Shown piece by piece: positions 1 to 12,823 of a DNA stretch of 64,000 nt. The DNA comes from Micromussa lordhowensis (lineage: Eukaryota > Cnidaria > Anthozoa > Scleractinia > Lobophylliidae), in contig OZ026597.1 in the NCBI GenBank assembly GCA_964020085.1, positions 7,444,310 through 7,508,309 of the forward strand, written 5' to 3'. How positions within the stretch are numbered: the stretch's first letter is position 1; every line of letters begins with the position of its first letter. The translations under genes were made by a program, and so were the position numbers. Below the pieces are notes generated by a model. The model ran no database searches and had not been told where the DNA came from. It saw only the letters and a program-made list of their open reading frames with translations.

Positions 1-63
1 AGATTGTTTGGAGTGGAGAATTGTTAGGGTGGTACTACATTGAAAACAAAACTTCTTTTTCAG

Positions 64-647
64 AGACAAGAGCGTCATCAACGGATACTAAGAAACTCCC
101 ACCACTTGTTCCAACCTACTCCTTGCATCAAAGACGAACATCTTCCGACAATGCTCTACGTGATCAGGGATCACCAGCGACCCGTGATAGGGACAGTGAC
201 GTCAGTAACCTTGGCAACAACAAGGTACCCAGTCCCACAAGTGCAGTAAGCGAACTAACCTCGTGGCGATGCCAGCAGTGTCACAAGACATTTACTCAGC
301 GAGTGGCGTTACAAATGCACGTGTGTCCTTGTCAACCGACAAATCCTTTCCAATGTGGACAGTGCAGTAAAACATTTACCAACTCCTCAGACCTGCGCGC
401 GCATGTGGTTTCCCACACTACCGAGCGGCCATTCAAGTGCGGGTTCTGCTCGCGCTCGTTTGTTGGTGCGACAACGCTTAATAACCACGTTCGAACACAT
501 ATGGGGCAGAAACCATTCAGCTGCGAAAAGTGTGGTATGACATTTTCACAAGCCATGCACCTCTCGAAGCATGCGCGGGAATCGTGTGAATATGTGAACG
601 CGACAAGTAGAGCGGATTCTGTAACGAATCAAGCATTACCAACCTAA
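64..647 (+). CDS. PRDM-type zinc-finger protein, paralogue A (terminal exon only)
   Basis: Last exon of a PRDM-family gene whose SET exons lie before the window. The exon follows a pyrimidine-rich acceptor (ttcttttcag-like, AG at 62-63), starts in phase 1 like the last exons of the four other PRDM genes here, and ends at TAA 645-647. After a Ser/Pro/Thr-rich linker it encodes four zinc fingers. Finger 1 is CQQC...HVCPC, with Cys replacing the second His. Fingers 2 and 3 are classical C2H2. Finger 4 is CEKC...HARESC, a C2HC finger two residues shorter in its last loop than in the paralogues. Linker ([18 protein letters not shown]) and fingers match gene A' at 31746-36955 best. The role, DNA binding by a nuclear chromatin regulator, is inferred from the family. 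The N-terminal part cannot be assessed. Confidence 0.85.
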
Positions 648-3531
648 AAGAGCGATGTTGCAATTTTTATTGGTCGTTTTCAAAATGTCAAAAAATCAAA
701 TGGAAGGAAAAGTCAAAATAACATTGTTCTTGCGTAGCAAAACACCAGAGAGGTAACAATCAAAAATGGTGAACTGAACTGGGGAACATTGAGACTTATT
801 CATGGTACAAAAATGTTTTTATTGTATTGCGATGCGATGTTGTGGCAAAAAGAGAGTTCACATGGCGCTGTGGTCGCTCATGGGGTTTGAATCAAGTGTA
901 TGTTAAGTGTACCATGCATGTGTATGTTGTTTGTCTCTTTAACTGTTATAAAGTTACCATTTGGAGAACCAAAACAACAAAGACTGAAAAGGAAAGATTG
1001 TCCCTAAAGTCCAGCCGGTACAATGAGCTGATAATCAGAAGGGTTTTGTAGGCAAATAGAAAAGCACAAATTAAGAGCAGTACCAAAAAAGAGTGTAAAT
1101 ACGATCAATTTCGCCGCTTTTTAATAGATAGAGAAATAGTTTCAAAATGATCTGTAAATATTCTCAATAAAGGAAAGATAGTCTTCAAATCACTTATTAA
1201 TCGTGTACAATACCAGGCACTGCTGAAATCTTAATTCTTACTGATTTAAACCGCTAGGTTTTTAAAACCAATACAAACCATTATCTCTCAAAGGGGTGTT
1301 TTAAGAGGTTGTTGGAGCGATAGCGGGGAATAGGAGGGGTGGGGGGTGGGGTGGTGATTAAGACACGGACGAAATAACATGTTCTCTTAGGAAATAGTAG
1401 CTCAATATCATTAATTATTATTAGAGGGCTTATATCCGAGTTTCTCGCCAGATTTGATCGACAGATAGGTTTCCTTTGTGTGTTTGTGCCTATGTTTTAT
1501 TCGCATTTGCAAGTTCATATAAAGAGTCCTTTGTCTCTTACATAACCTTTGTTGAAACGCCTTTTAAAAGCTTTGTGTTATGTGAAGTTATTTTAATAGA
1601 AATAACTCTGTTTAAGTAACTTATAGCTCCATATAGGTTCATCTCAAAACGCATACCACGGGCAACTAAAAATGTTATATCTATGACCTCAATTCGTAAA
1701 AATCAGCACTTTAAAAGTCCACAAAATATGAGAAGTTGAATTTTCATCTTTCGCAGCATTTAAATAGTCTACCTATCATGCAAATATGAACAATGTTTTC
1801 TTTATGGCTTCGTCTCTCAGAGATTAAAAGCTTAAGGTATTTTTCTCTTTGTCAGTTGTGTCTGCGGTACATTTCTTATCCATTGTTATGAACCCATGAA
1901 GTTAAGATCAAGGTCTCCGCAGGGTTATGGTTCCTTTGAGTCAAAACGTAATTTAAATGTCATTAATAACTACAAGATAGCTATTTCAAAAGGTCTGAGA
2001 TATTGGTATTTAAATGAGAAATATATGTTCATTATTATTGAAGCGTGACACTCGGCAAGAAAGCGAGCTGGTTTCCCGCCAAAACCCAACATAATGTTAA
2101 TCAATTAACATTAATAAAGCACGCAACCTACATTTTAAAAACCGATGTTTATGACCAAAAGATTATTTTATTCGGTAGAATTATTGGGCTCTTAAAAGTC
2201 TACTTCGAGAAAAGCGAGGTTTATATCTTATTGAATCCCAAGAACAGGAACATATGGTAAACGATAATTCTGGACATGGTTTTGCAATTCAAAGTTATTT
2301 TCTTTGATTAAAACAAAGTAACCGTTGTGATTTGCTGCGGCAAACAAAAGGGTACGAGTGGTTTGATTGTTCTTTTTGGTGTTTTTAGAAAGATTACGTA
2401 GGTTCGTTTTAGAACGCTATTCAACACGCAGATTAACCAGTTCATTGCGATTCGAATCTTTTGTGAGCAAAATAATTGAAAGTTTCTTTCAGAAATCTAA
2501 CAAGACCTTTTTAAAGGTTAATTCCACTAGCATGTTGACGCCAAATATCTAACATTTATTTAAAATTCGACATCACAGGTTTCGTCGATTAGAAGCATGA
2601 TTACGCGTGATGCAAGTGCGTGCGTGGCTTCGCGCGTGGTGTAGAAAGCGGTCGAACAGGATTTTGTGTTGACTTGTGAGCCAGTTACGCTGTATTTGGC
2701 ATCATCTAACACCTAAAGGCTGGATCATAACTTAAAATAACGTTTGTTCTGTGAAAAGTGAACGTTCTGTTACAGTTTGCGTCATGAAATCGACACACTG
2801 AGTAACAGAGAATAATCAAAACAACAGATACTGTTAAATGGAAAGATAGCGCATCGCCAATAACTGATCCAGAATGAAGATACATAACCAGAGAAGAAAC
2901 GAGACTATAAAACACCTGGCGAGGGATGCAGCGCATACATAATTATAGGATATCCTTATGCTTAATACATAATTATGCCAATCACACGGATTACTAGCTT
3001 TGGCGCGGAAACACGGGGAGCTCAGAATAACCTGGCGTCTTAGAATTTACCAACCCTGTTGAAAAGGGCAATTATACAAATCGATCTAAAATATTACTGT
3101 AGCATTCACCGACTGTGGTCTAATACAAATTACCATTTTTCAACCCATTTTTCTTAAACCTTGTTCAATGTCCAATATCGCTTACGGAGCAAATTATTAC
3201 TTTAATTATCTCACTCAGAAATGGCGCGAATCTTACTCAACACTTGACATACATTACAAACAAAACAAATCCCAGAACGATTGCTTTTAATGTCCTAGTT
3301 TACTATAATTTGTGGTAATTCTTCGTGAACACAATGCCCTATTAAGTTAGCGTGAAAAAGGCGCCAAAGTATTAACCGTATCTTTAAATACCAAAAACAT
3401 ATATTACTGTTTTACTAAATACACCAGCGCGTGAATTTCACTGCTTTGTGCGCAACCTTGTAAACAAGGGGAAAAAAGCTTCATCGATTTTAAGGGACAC
3501 CTTGGTCTAACGCAGAGTTATTCAAGAGATA
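648..3531. other. intergenic spacer between PRDM genes A and B
   Basis: No gene is seen. A candidate poly(A) signal for gene A (AATAAA at 1166-1171) lies about 520 bases after its stop. A G-rich tract at 1324-1357 (runs of four to six G) could form a G-quadruplex. The rest is AT-rich sequence without recognisable coding content; the last few hundred bases should hold the promoter of gene B. Confidence 0.5.
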
Positions 3532-6500
3532 ATGGAATTTGAATACGAGGTAAGAGTAAACCGCCTGCTAACAGTATTTAATAAACTGTCATGATGAATG
3601 CAAGGCTTCAAGTATTATAAACATATGCATCTCCCGGAGAATTAGAGCGAGTCTACGTTGCTCAAACGAGAGATTTATTTTCTGCAATTAAAGCTTAGCT
3701 TATGTGCCAGGCAAGATAAATTCAGGTAATGTGCAGAGTATATTAGTCTGTACCACTCTGTAGTGATAGCCGAGGGAGCTTCTGGGTCACAAATCACTGC
3801 TTAGAGATGTTCCTCTCCACGACGGAATCAAACCTCGATATATTTTGCATGTCAAAAAAGTGTCATTTTTTAGTATTGTAATTTTTGTCTCGTTTTTTTT
3901 TTTTCGTTTGCGCACATGCTATGAGAGATGAGAAGACTCTCAACACTTAAGATTTAAATTTGTTCACCGGCTAAGGAAATTAGCGAAGATTAGCAAAGGA
4001 ACAATATAATTAACAATACACAAGTTAACTTAGCTTTTATAGTCGGAGGTCTCTTAATACATCTCTATATTTCTACCAACGGTACGTGTGTCAAAAAGGC
4101 AAAATCACAGCTTGTTCTAAGTGAAGCTAAGTGAGTAAATACTGTTATCTTTGCCGCAGAACCTTGCTGCAGATCATCACATTTCTCAACCTGCTGCAAA
4201 GAAACCACGGTTACAGAAACAGCTTGGTAGCCCCAGTCTCTCTCAATGTACCTCGATTGAGGTTCACTTCACCTTTGAAGATCTACAAAGATGCTTATTC
4301 AGCAATAGTGAAATCCAGCCAGTCAATATTAAACAGTCAGTGGTAACGCAAATAAACAAATGCTTCTGTGAGTATGCTCCCATAAAAAGACTGCTTTGCC
4401 GTCACACGTACGCCAGTATCACACACTAAGGCCAGCTAACGCTCGAAAAGTCAGTTGCACAAATTTAGAAATGGCGGTTGATTTACAATGTGCTTTCCCT
4501 TGCTGGCCGATGCAGTTCGCATACAACGATTACGTTATACAATTTTGAACTAATAGGAACAATTAATAGTTAACAAAACAAAAATTAAACGCGAGACCTT
4601 GAGACCAGATGTTTTCGTTTTTACCACAACAAAACAAACTGGAAACCTTTCAGTTTTTGATCTTTGTTTACATGTCAGGGTGTGACGCAAGTTCAACAAA
4701 CACGGGCTTCCAGTGTCCTAACCATAAACGCGAAAACACTGCCAATCAGTTACCACTTGCTCTCAGATCACTTCCGTCGGAAGTGGAATTGTGTGCATCT
4801 AGCATTCCTGGGACGGGAATCGGTATTTGCGCCAAGCGAGCGTTTCCTGTTGGCGCGTGGATTGGGCCTTATGAAGGAACATTTGTGAAGCCTGGGGAGC
4901 TGTCTTCTGTTAGAGATACATCGTACATGTGGGAGGTGAGTGTGGTACATCGCCAGTCACATAAGTTTGTTGTACGCTGGCAACTTTGTTCTTACCACAC
5001 TCGTAGTATTCAAAACTCGAAGCAAACGCAACTAGCGCCAAATGTGAGGAACATGCATAAGTTAATTATATTACTATGCTTCTGAGAGGTATGTTGTTAG
5101 AAACATACTGATAGCACGTTTTTTAACTAAAAAGAGTACATAAGAAGCGTACGACCAAAAGCACGCAACAAGAATTTCAGTTGTACAAACAAATATTACT
5201 TGGAGGTTTGCGACGGAAATCAAGCAGGCATCTTTTTATTGCATCACCAGATTTTCAAGGAAGGCAAATTGGTCGGATACATTGACGGAAGCAACGAAAA
5301 TGTCTCAAGCTGGATGCGTTTCATCCGCTGTGCTCGCCACAAAGGTGAACAAAACTTGTTTGCCTTCCAGTACCTGGGGAAAGTATTCTACCGCTCGTTC
5401 AAGGCCATTCTGCCTGGACAAGAAATGCTGGTGTGGTACGATGAAAAATACCCACAATACCTTGGCATTCCATCAGGTATATTCGACATGGGAGCTCTGA
5501 TACCGAGTGGTAGGTTACAATATAAATTTCTTGTCACTAGGATTTAGTCCTCCTAGAAATTTGTCTAGATCTTTCTTGATAGCCTGATATAGGGTTATGG
5601 CACCAATTTAGCCAACAGCTAAAATTTAACTTTTAAAATTTAATGTTGAGAAGCATGATCGAAGTGGTTAATGCATAGGACATGATGTCAATCCTGGCCT
5701 TATATTGTCATGTTGTAATCATGAAAGCTACCCTCACATAGCGTCTCTCCACCATCAGGTGTAAAAATGGCTACCAACTGGAAATATTAGAGAAATCTGA
5801 CAAATGTCTCAGGATAACCCAGGAAGACTGGTATTTCTTGTTGTTAAGTAACCGTGGTAACTCATCTGACCACTGGTGTTTGTGAAAGAATGATCACTTA
5901 CTAACTGCTGTCATCTGTTTTTTTTTTCCTTTCCAGGTGCCAGTTCAAAGCCCGATGAAGTGATAGTTGTTTCTCCACGTAAGGCAAACCAAACATCGTT
6001 CTTTCCCAGTCCTCCTCCCTCGCCTGTTTCTAATCCCAGCCGCCCTTCCATGCTTACGTCCGCGCCCATAAATGAAAAACATACAGCTCCATTTCAACTT
6101 TGTGACGAGAAACCAACTTTTTACAAGGAGCAACCTGTGTCTTACACGACGTCCATTCCCAACCAGTGTACCAGTCCGAAGGATCAGAATAACGGCGATC
6201 CACTGACAGATCCACAACAAAGCGGATGCGAAACGTCTCTGTTACCAAGAGGAGACCTGAGTGAAAACGCAACGCTCGCAATGAGCTCAGTTTCTAACAG
6301 TACTTCGGAACAACGCTTATCATGGACATCATGTCAGAGTCCGTTAAACTCATCTTTTCTTCAGACGTCGACGGTTCAAAAGTTCATCATTACCCAGACC
6401 CCACAGAAACCTTTTCAGTGTGGCCTTTGCCCAGCTTCTTTCACAAATGTCAATCAACTGCGCACGCATTCTGGCATTCATGTGAGCAACAAACCATTCA

Positions 6501-6601
6501 AATGCGGTTACTGCTCGCGATTTTTCAACGGGGCGGCGACTTTAAACAACCACATTCGATCACATGTTGGAGGTCGACAATTTGCGTCTTCTCTGACATG
6601 A
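3532..6601 (+). CDS. PR/SET-domain zinc-finger protein (PRDM9-like), paralogue B, shortened finger array
   Basis: Five exons join in frame: 3532-3549, 4160-4367, 4679-4935, 5251-5509 and 5937-6601, giving about 468 residues. All introns are GT-AG. Exon 1 encodes only MEFEYE, matched by MEFENK in gene B'. Exon 2 carries the shared N-terminal motif FEDLQRCLF. Exon 3 opens with a degenerate zinc knuckle (W-C-D-A-S, then CPNH) and the first PR/SET half ending GPYEG...TSYMWEV. Exon 4 has the second half: [41 protein letters not shown]. The Tyr residues aligned with the PRDM9 active site are kept, so histone methylation is plausible. The last exon has only two intact C2H2 fingers (residues about 408-458). 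Finger 1 is reduced to a remnant without zinc ligands, and the protein stops in the linker where finger 4 should begin. Introns 2 to 4 (311-427 bases) show no other genes. Confidence 0.85.
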
Positions 6602-6894
6602 CAAAGTAGAAGAAAGAACACAAATCCCCAGTGAGTGTGTACTTTGTTGACTAAGAAAGCGACCTTAAGTGATACACTACCAAACTATAAATACGTGATA
6701 AGAAGTAAAAGTAGCAAGCAAACAAGAATATGAAACACGATGTAAAACAGACAATGTGAGAGTATTGAAGTTTACTGTTTAACAGAACAATTGTAGTTAA
6801 AATCAACGGACGTTAGAATTCTCAAAGAATTCACTCAATAGTGAAACCCTGTTTGTTGAAAAAAAACAAGGGAGGATCACGTGACTACAGCATT
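6602..6894. other. 3' flank of PRDM gene B
   Basis: AT-rich sequence without coding content. It presumably includes the 3' untranslated region of gene B. No convincing AATAAA is seen before the fold-back element at 6897. Confidence 0.4.
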
Positions 6895-6896
6895 AA

Positions 6897-7267
6897 GGGC
6901 CTGTTTACATGGAGGTGGGGGACCACAGGTAGGTGAGGTTACCCGCCTAGCCGTGGTCGAAAAATGATCCGCGTTTACATGGAAAGTTACAACCCCGGGG
7001 TCCTGGGGTGACGTTACTAGACGTTGTTGCAAATGTAACATGAACTCGACCCCGGCTAGGCGGGTTACCCCACCTTGAGTCGTTTACATGGCAAAATGCG
7101 ACCCCGGGTGGCAGGGTTACCCTACCTGGCAGACCGGGCCAGGTTACCCCACCTATCATGTAAACATGATCAAATAAAAATGGGAGATTATATGGAGAGG
7201 CGGGTTACCCCACCTAGGCGGGTTACCTCACCTACCTGGGGTCCCCCACCTCCATGTAAACAGACCC
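6897..7267. mobile_element. fold-back MITE with long terminal inverted repeats and TAA duplication
   Basis: The two ends are near-perfect inverted copies for about 50 bases: gggcctgtttacatggaggt at the left, and the complement of acctccatgtaaacagaccc at the right. They are flanked by TAA on both sides (6894-6896 and 7268-7270). The interior is GC-rich, with repeated 'ggttaccccacct' and 'tttacatgg' blocks, unlike the AT-rich surroundings. There is no transposase frame. A 3-bp TAA duplication fits PIF/Harbinger-type non-autonomous elements; that superfamily call is inference. Confidence 0.8.
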
Positions 7268-7270
7268 TAA

Positions 7271-7913
7271 AGTCGAACGTGATATGTTCAAATTTCGGTG
7301 GATAATATTGCCAGTGATTTGTCCTGATCCAATGCACAAGTGACAATTTTCCAATAGAGATGTATCACGTGACCAATTTTGACGATCAGTTGGTAGATTG
7401 TGACAATTAGTAATATTCCACGTTATAGCATAGTAAAGTTCGTAATGCAGGGAGATGTAAAAATGGTATAGTATACTAAACAGCGATTAAAGATTTAAAA
7501 GATTCCAGTACATAGACGAAGATTTAATGGTATAGTCTGTCCAAACAGAAAAAGTCTTCACAATAGCTTTATTGAGTTTAAATAGTTGACAGTTAAAAGC
7601 TAAGCTGAACCAGACAAAGCGACCTTACTAAAATGAAAAAAAACGCTTGCTTAAATTGTGATACTGAGTTCTTGTAATTAAAAATGATGATAACATGGTG
7701 TTTCAGTAGGTTCCCTGCATGAAGATTCAATGACAAAGATATGGCGGTCACACCTGGAGGGAATGGCTAATCCAACAAGAATTATTTTACAATTGACCTT
7801 TATTTATGCATTTGATGAGGAGAGGGGCCGTTGTATAGAGGCTATTCTTCATTTTCTCACCTTTGCTTTGATAAGTTTACGGACCATGCAATTAGGTCAC
7901 TTGCAAACAACTG
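7271..7913. other. intergenic, no gene seen
   Basis: AT-rich spacer between two repeat elements. No reading frame has recognisable protein similarity and no RNA gene is seen. Confidence 0.4.
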
Positions 7914-9296
7914 GGATCATGCATCTTATGGGGGGCCTCGACCGATGTATCGACCGTTATACCGGTCGAAAAATCGGTCAATACATTGGTCCTCACTCGA
8001 TCGATGTATCAACTGATACATCAACTCATTACCATTTATATATGTTTTACTGCGTTCCAGTTACGTTCGTGTTGTTACAATTTTTATTTTGGTCCAAATA
8101 TTGACATCTGACGTTGTAAAGCTTAAGGAAGTTCACGGCTATTGTTTCCACGCATCCTTACTGCGCACGTAATTCATGTTGCAACGCCACGTCACGTTAT
8201 ACATCAAGCGTGGGGCCGAAGGAAGAAATATTAGGAAGTATAGCGTTAACGCTAAACTTACAGTTTACTCTCTTAATGCTAGGTACTCAGGAGCCCAACA
8301 CCCTTTCGGTAACCCCTCCTCTTTTCTTTTCATAGATCACTTCTTATCCTGATGTTCTCTATTTTAACAAAAAGAAAAACAGAAAAAAAAATCTGTACTT
8401 GAGAAGTTACAAATATTTTCCCTTTCCACTCTCGTGCGACTGAAGTTTTCAGTGTTCGATTGTGGACGGGCAAGGAACGACATCAGCTACAAAAGTTTAC
8501 GGTGCCTTCTAAATACAAAGGTTTTTGCGCCAGATTAGGACCATGGGGAAAAAGTAGATCTTTGCAAGTGCTATTGGAATCTACAAAGAAATATGGGGGT
8601 AACCTCCGCATTTTTTCGCGATAATTAGCCTTGAATCTCAACAAAAATGCTGACATCAGCATTTTTCTGAAAAAAGAAGGAGAGGATATTTCTTTCATTT
8701 CTTCTTCGTGCAGGTACATGTTTACAGTCGGATTTCAGTATAATTTTCGACCGATAACTGCTAATTTTTCAGCTGGAAGACGTTAACAGTTAGTGGTTAG
8801 CGATATACTGCTTTTCTGGTGATCCTCTCGTTTAAGTACAGGTTCATTGAACTTGATTTGGTCACAGTATGAAAATTTTGCTTTCAATTCAGTCGCGTAC
8901 TTGGTAGCGTAATTACGTCAATTTCAAGCCTAGCGCACGCGTGGTGTGTAAGTCATGCCTTGTGTGATATGCAGAACGTGTGCGCACTAACAAAAATAGG
9001 CACCGTCCTTAATAGACGTAGTTGGGTTGAACTAAGGACATTAACCGAATCGAAATTTTCCAACGGCAAAAAGGCTGCTTGGGTAAATTGCCATACATCA
9101 TTGTCTACTGAATATAAAATTATCTTTTCCATTTCCTTTATTGTGTTAACAACAACAGCAAAACGCACGATAAAATCACCATACTCATATTGTTTATGCT
9201 TTTCCTAGGCATGATGACCATCAGTTTGCTTAACACTACAAAATAAACAATAAGTTGCACAAATATTGATAGTACGTTTTATTACACGGCTCGGGC

Positions 9297-9543
9297 AGTC
9301 AGAGGGCCAGTTACTAAAATCAACCAATGTTCTCTAAGTATTGGACCGGGCATTGTTTGTGAAAAACGTTCAAAGCTTTCTTCTGTCGTATAATAAATCT
9401 CTTATTAACCAAGCTTGCTCGGGACCGTACTGGGAGAATATCTGCCCGAGGTCTTTTTTTGTACGGACCGAGCGCAGCGTAAAAAAAAAGACCTCGGGCC
9501 GATATTCTCCCAGTACGGCCCTCGCGCTTGGTTAATAAGATAT
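9297..9543. repeat. dispersed repeat with fold-back arm, second copy at 47 kb
   Basis: Positions 9396-9543 are an inverted repeat: 'ttattaaccaagcttgctcg...gagaatatc' is mirrored by 'gatattctcccagtac...gcttggttaataag'. The preceding stretch (gggccagttactaaaatc, aagtattggaccgggcattg) occurs again around 47100-47180, followed by the same 'aataaatctctta' arm near 47370. This makes it a dispersed family. Confidence 0.7.
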
Positions 9544-10062
9544 ATATATACCACTGTTTGTGTGTTAAACGAAGAGTAAAAAATGAAAGAAAGTGAGAGA
9601 TTAATTTTTTTTTATTTATTTTGTTAATTCTCCCCCCTCCCCCCCAGAAAAAATCATTAAAAGAGGGATCCATCCACAAAGGCGTTAAGGCGGGGGTAAA
9701 CGTGAATTTAAGTGAAATTTTGGTAAGTTTAAAGAGAGGTTGAAAGGGAAAAAAAGGGTTATGGAACACCACCAGACAGTTGCCCGATCGCACAATGGCA
9801 CCCCAGGTTGTTGGGCAACTGTTTGGAGTGTATCTACCAATTTTTAATTTTAAACTCTAATTTTAAAACAACAACAAATCTTCAATCTTCATTTCGACGA
9901 ATATCTCAACTTTGGGACAACGCATACACCTTAAACTTGGAGAACTATCTTCTTTATTTATCGTCTACAATGTCACAATTTTTTTACTTTATCCGATGCA
10001 TGGTTTTTTATTTTATTTTCTATTGCGTGACAATGCACACACTACTGCCCGACGTAACTAAT

Positions 10063-10396
10063 CGAACTGTTCGGTAATCGAACTCTATGGAACCCAATCG
10101 AACTTAATCGAACGATTGGGTTCGATTAGTTCGATAGTCGAACACAATCGAACCACAAAATTTCTGTGCGAGTTGGATTGAGTTCGATTTTCGAACTCAA
10201 TCGAATTGAATCAATTGAACACCGTTGAAAAAAAATTAACTTCACCCAAAATACTCGAACTCAGTTGAACAGTTCAATTAGTTCGATTGCTCCAAAGTTT
10301 TTGTGAGAGTTCGATTGTGTTCGATTACCGAACTCAATCGAACCCAATCGCGTGATTGAGTTCGACTAATCGAACGTTCGATTTGGTTCGATTAAT
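10063..10396. repeat. 'tcgaac' minisatellite
   Basis: About twenty degenerate copies of tcgaac or its complement gttcga, mostly in the context 'actcaatcgaacccaatcg' and 'gttcgattagttcga'. Orientation alternates, so the tract can fold back on itself. It is nested within the larger inverted-repeat segment. Confidence 0.8.
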
Positions 10397-10857
10397 TACT
10401 GTCAACATTGTATTGCGTTGGCGTGGACGTACATATCCTCCGAAAAATCCGTCGGCCGACCGATATATCAGTCGATCTTTTGCTCGATGTATCACCAAGA
10501 TTTCGGAAATCGCCAACTACGCCGTCCGATAGGAGTATCGGTCGATACTCGATCGGGTATCGACCGATACTAGAGCATGTACCGATTGAGTATCGGCCGA
10601 TGTATCAACCGATATATAGACTGAAGCATCGACTGAAGTATCGTTGAAGCATAGTTGAAGTATCGGTGAAGTATCGGTGAAATATCGGTGAAGTATCGGG
10701 GAAGTGTCAGTGAACCACCAGTTATAGACTATCGATCGATACATCGGCTGATACTCAACCGTTGTATCGATCGAGTATCGACCGATGTATCGACCGATAT
10801 CTCGACCATTATATCGGTCAATATATCGGTCGAGGCCCCCCATAAGATGCATGATCC

Positions 10858-12823
10858 AACAAGGGACAACAAATATTACTTTGCTCATGCGCATTACCTC
10901 TGCAGTACTATATCTGTGGGCACCCTTACGCTTTCCACATGAGGAATTTTGCGATATATCTTGCTAAATACCTTTTGTGTTAGTATTCAATCCATGCTTC
11001 CCAGCCATGAATACCAAGCTCAAGCCTCCATGAGGAAAATATTGAGCACTTGGGTTTCATCGTAAATCTGTTGACTCCATAAAAGACAACAATCATTCTG
11101 GTATCCAGGGACCCCCTTTGGGACCACATTCATCCAGGCACTGTTGTTATTTCATCCTCTTTTGTTATTCAGAAGTGGTCGAAAGTATGCAGAATTGTTA
11201 ATCTTTAGCTGTTCAAATAACCCTACGGAACCTGAGAGTCAGACCCAGTAAGATACGTCAACTTTGAAATTGAAAACTTCTAGAACGTTCTTTATTAGTC
11301 AAAATGTCATGTGAATGAGAATAATCTTCATATATTAAGGACAAGCAAAGCTTTCGTGCAATGAGTTTAGATAAAGGCTTTTCAAACAATGTGCAGTTCA
11401 CAGGTGATGTCATTTAAATGTCAATCAAATGTTGACATCTCCTTAGCCATTATTACGATTGGTAACTCCATGCTCATCCTGCCGTGGACACTTGGAGCTG
11501 AGAGTTCCTACACGCAAGCAAGCAGACTACCAATTAAACACATCAAAAGCCTGTCAAAAAGTGCAAATAAATGGACACTAAGTGACACAAACGAAAAAAA
11601 TACTTTTGGACTTGGAAGAACGCTTCAGCTCCATGAAATAACACACAGGTAAGGCAATGTACTAGGAATTTGTTGACGAAACCCAAATATGGGTGTTGAC
11701 AGCTGAAGCAGATAACAGTCTTTTGAAAGTGCCTAGCAAATATCCCAAAGATACCAGCGTGGTATTCTAAATTACGCCTTGCTGGGTTGCTTATTTTACT
11801 AAGAGATGATTTGGTTTCAGATAGGAGCAGATATTTATGCTTTGACAGGGAACCATAGTTTTTATTGATTATCTGGGTCATTTTAAGAAGAATGGCAAAT
11901 CTTTTGACAAGAATATGACGATAGAAAAAGATTAATTAAGGTTATGAACAGCCATTACTTTTCTTTTAGTCACTCCAAAAACACCAGCTTCTATCCAAGA
12001 TGCATTCCCATTTAAAACGATCGGAACTTCTTTGATTAGCTTATTAGGATCATTAACATGGAAGTTCTCACGCCAAATTTGCATTTCTTTATCTGAAAGA
12101 TACGCTTGGTTAATTAAAGCAACGCCAAGTGAACTCAAACAGTTGACAAGTATATCAATGCCACAAAGAAGCTTTCAAACCTCACTGAGCTGCATAGCTC
12201 AACAGAGTGCAACAATGAAATGCTTTCAATTGCCCATGCAAGACATACAGACATCTGAGATCAAACTCTCTGTAAATGAGAGCAGCTGGGGTTATTCGTT
12301 CATGAGTACAACAATAAAAATATGCAAACGAAGCTATTCTCGAGGATAAAACATAAAAAGCCAGTCTCTAATGGAAGTTTTCGGGCGCGTTGAGGATAAC
12401 ATCCTTCATATGCGAAAACAAAGCTTCGCAATACTAACGGACAGTTAAAAAACTTTTGACCGGTAACTAATTTCCGTTATTTAGGTCATGGTTTGAGTTT
12501 CAAACGGTTTCTTATTTAAATTACGTCACTATTTCGTCAAAGTCATAAAAACTGTTGAAAAATTCGACGACGTAATGGGCTTTGCGCTGGCTGTTCAGTT
12601 GTCAACTATCTCCCGCCTTTAAAAATTGACTGAGTAAGCTCGGTTGTTGTCTCTCACAAGATACTACATAGTTTAGTTGTTCATTCCGTACTTAACACGT
12701 CAACGAAATAACTGTTGTTGACTTGGTAATGTTGGGATTGTTTCGCTTGATTGTGATGAAATCTATCGACCATAGTGATCTTCATTACAGGTATATGTTT
12801 CATGCGCTGCTCTCTAATTTCAG
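10858..12823. other. intergenic upstream of PRDM gene C
   Basis: No gene is recognised. Short open frames here lack composition or similarity suggesting coding. The final few hundred bases should contain the promoter and any 5' untranslated exon of gene C. I could not find a counterpart of the 6-codon first exon of genes B and B'. Confidence 0.4.

Larger units (their letters stand above)
7914..10857. repeat. 2.9-kb segment bounded by inverted repeats with 'atcggtcgat' arrays
   Basis: The left edge (gatcatgcatcttatggggg, 7915 on) is the reverse complement of the right edge (ccccccataagatgcatgatc, to 10856). Both edges run inward into short, partly self-complementary repeats built on 'atcggtcgatatatcgaccg' (7938-8010 and about 10440-10838). 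The interior also holds a separate fold-back repeat (9396-9543) and a 'tcgaac' minisatellite (10063-10396). It could be one large fold-back transposon or two inverted copies of a smaller one. No credible protein is encoded. Confidence 0.7.

Noticed and set aside
5945..6281. Minus-strand frames opposite the terminal exon of gene B.
   Set aside because: Antisense shadows of the coding exon.
9320..9793. 157-residue minus-strand frame.
   Set aside because: It runs through a fold-back repeat and low-complexity tracts, with no similarity to any protein I recognise.
10517..10894. 125-residue minus-strand frame rich in DRY and DTS repeats.
   Set aside because: Translation of the 'atcggtcgat' array.
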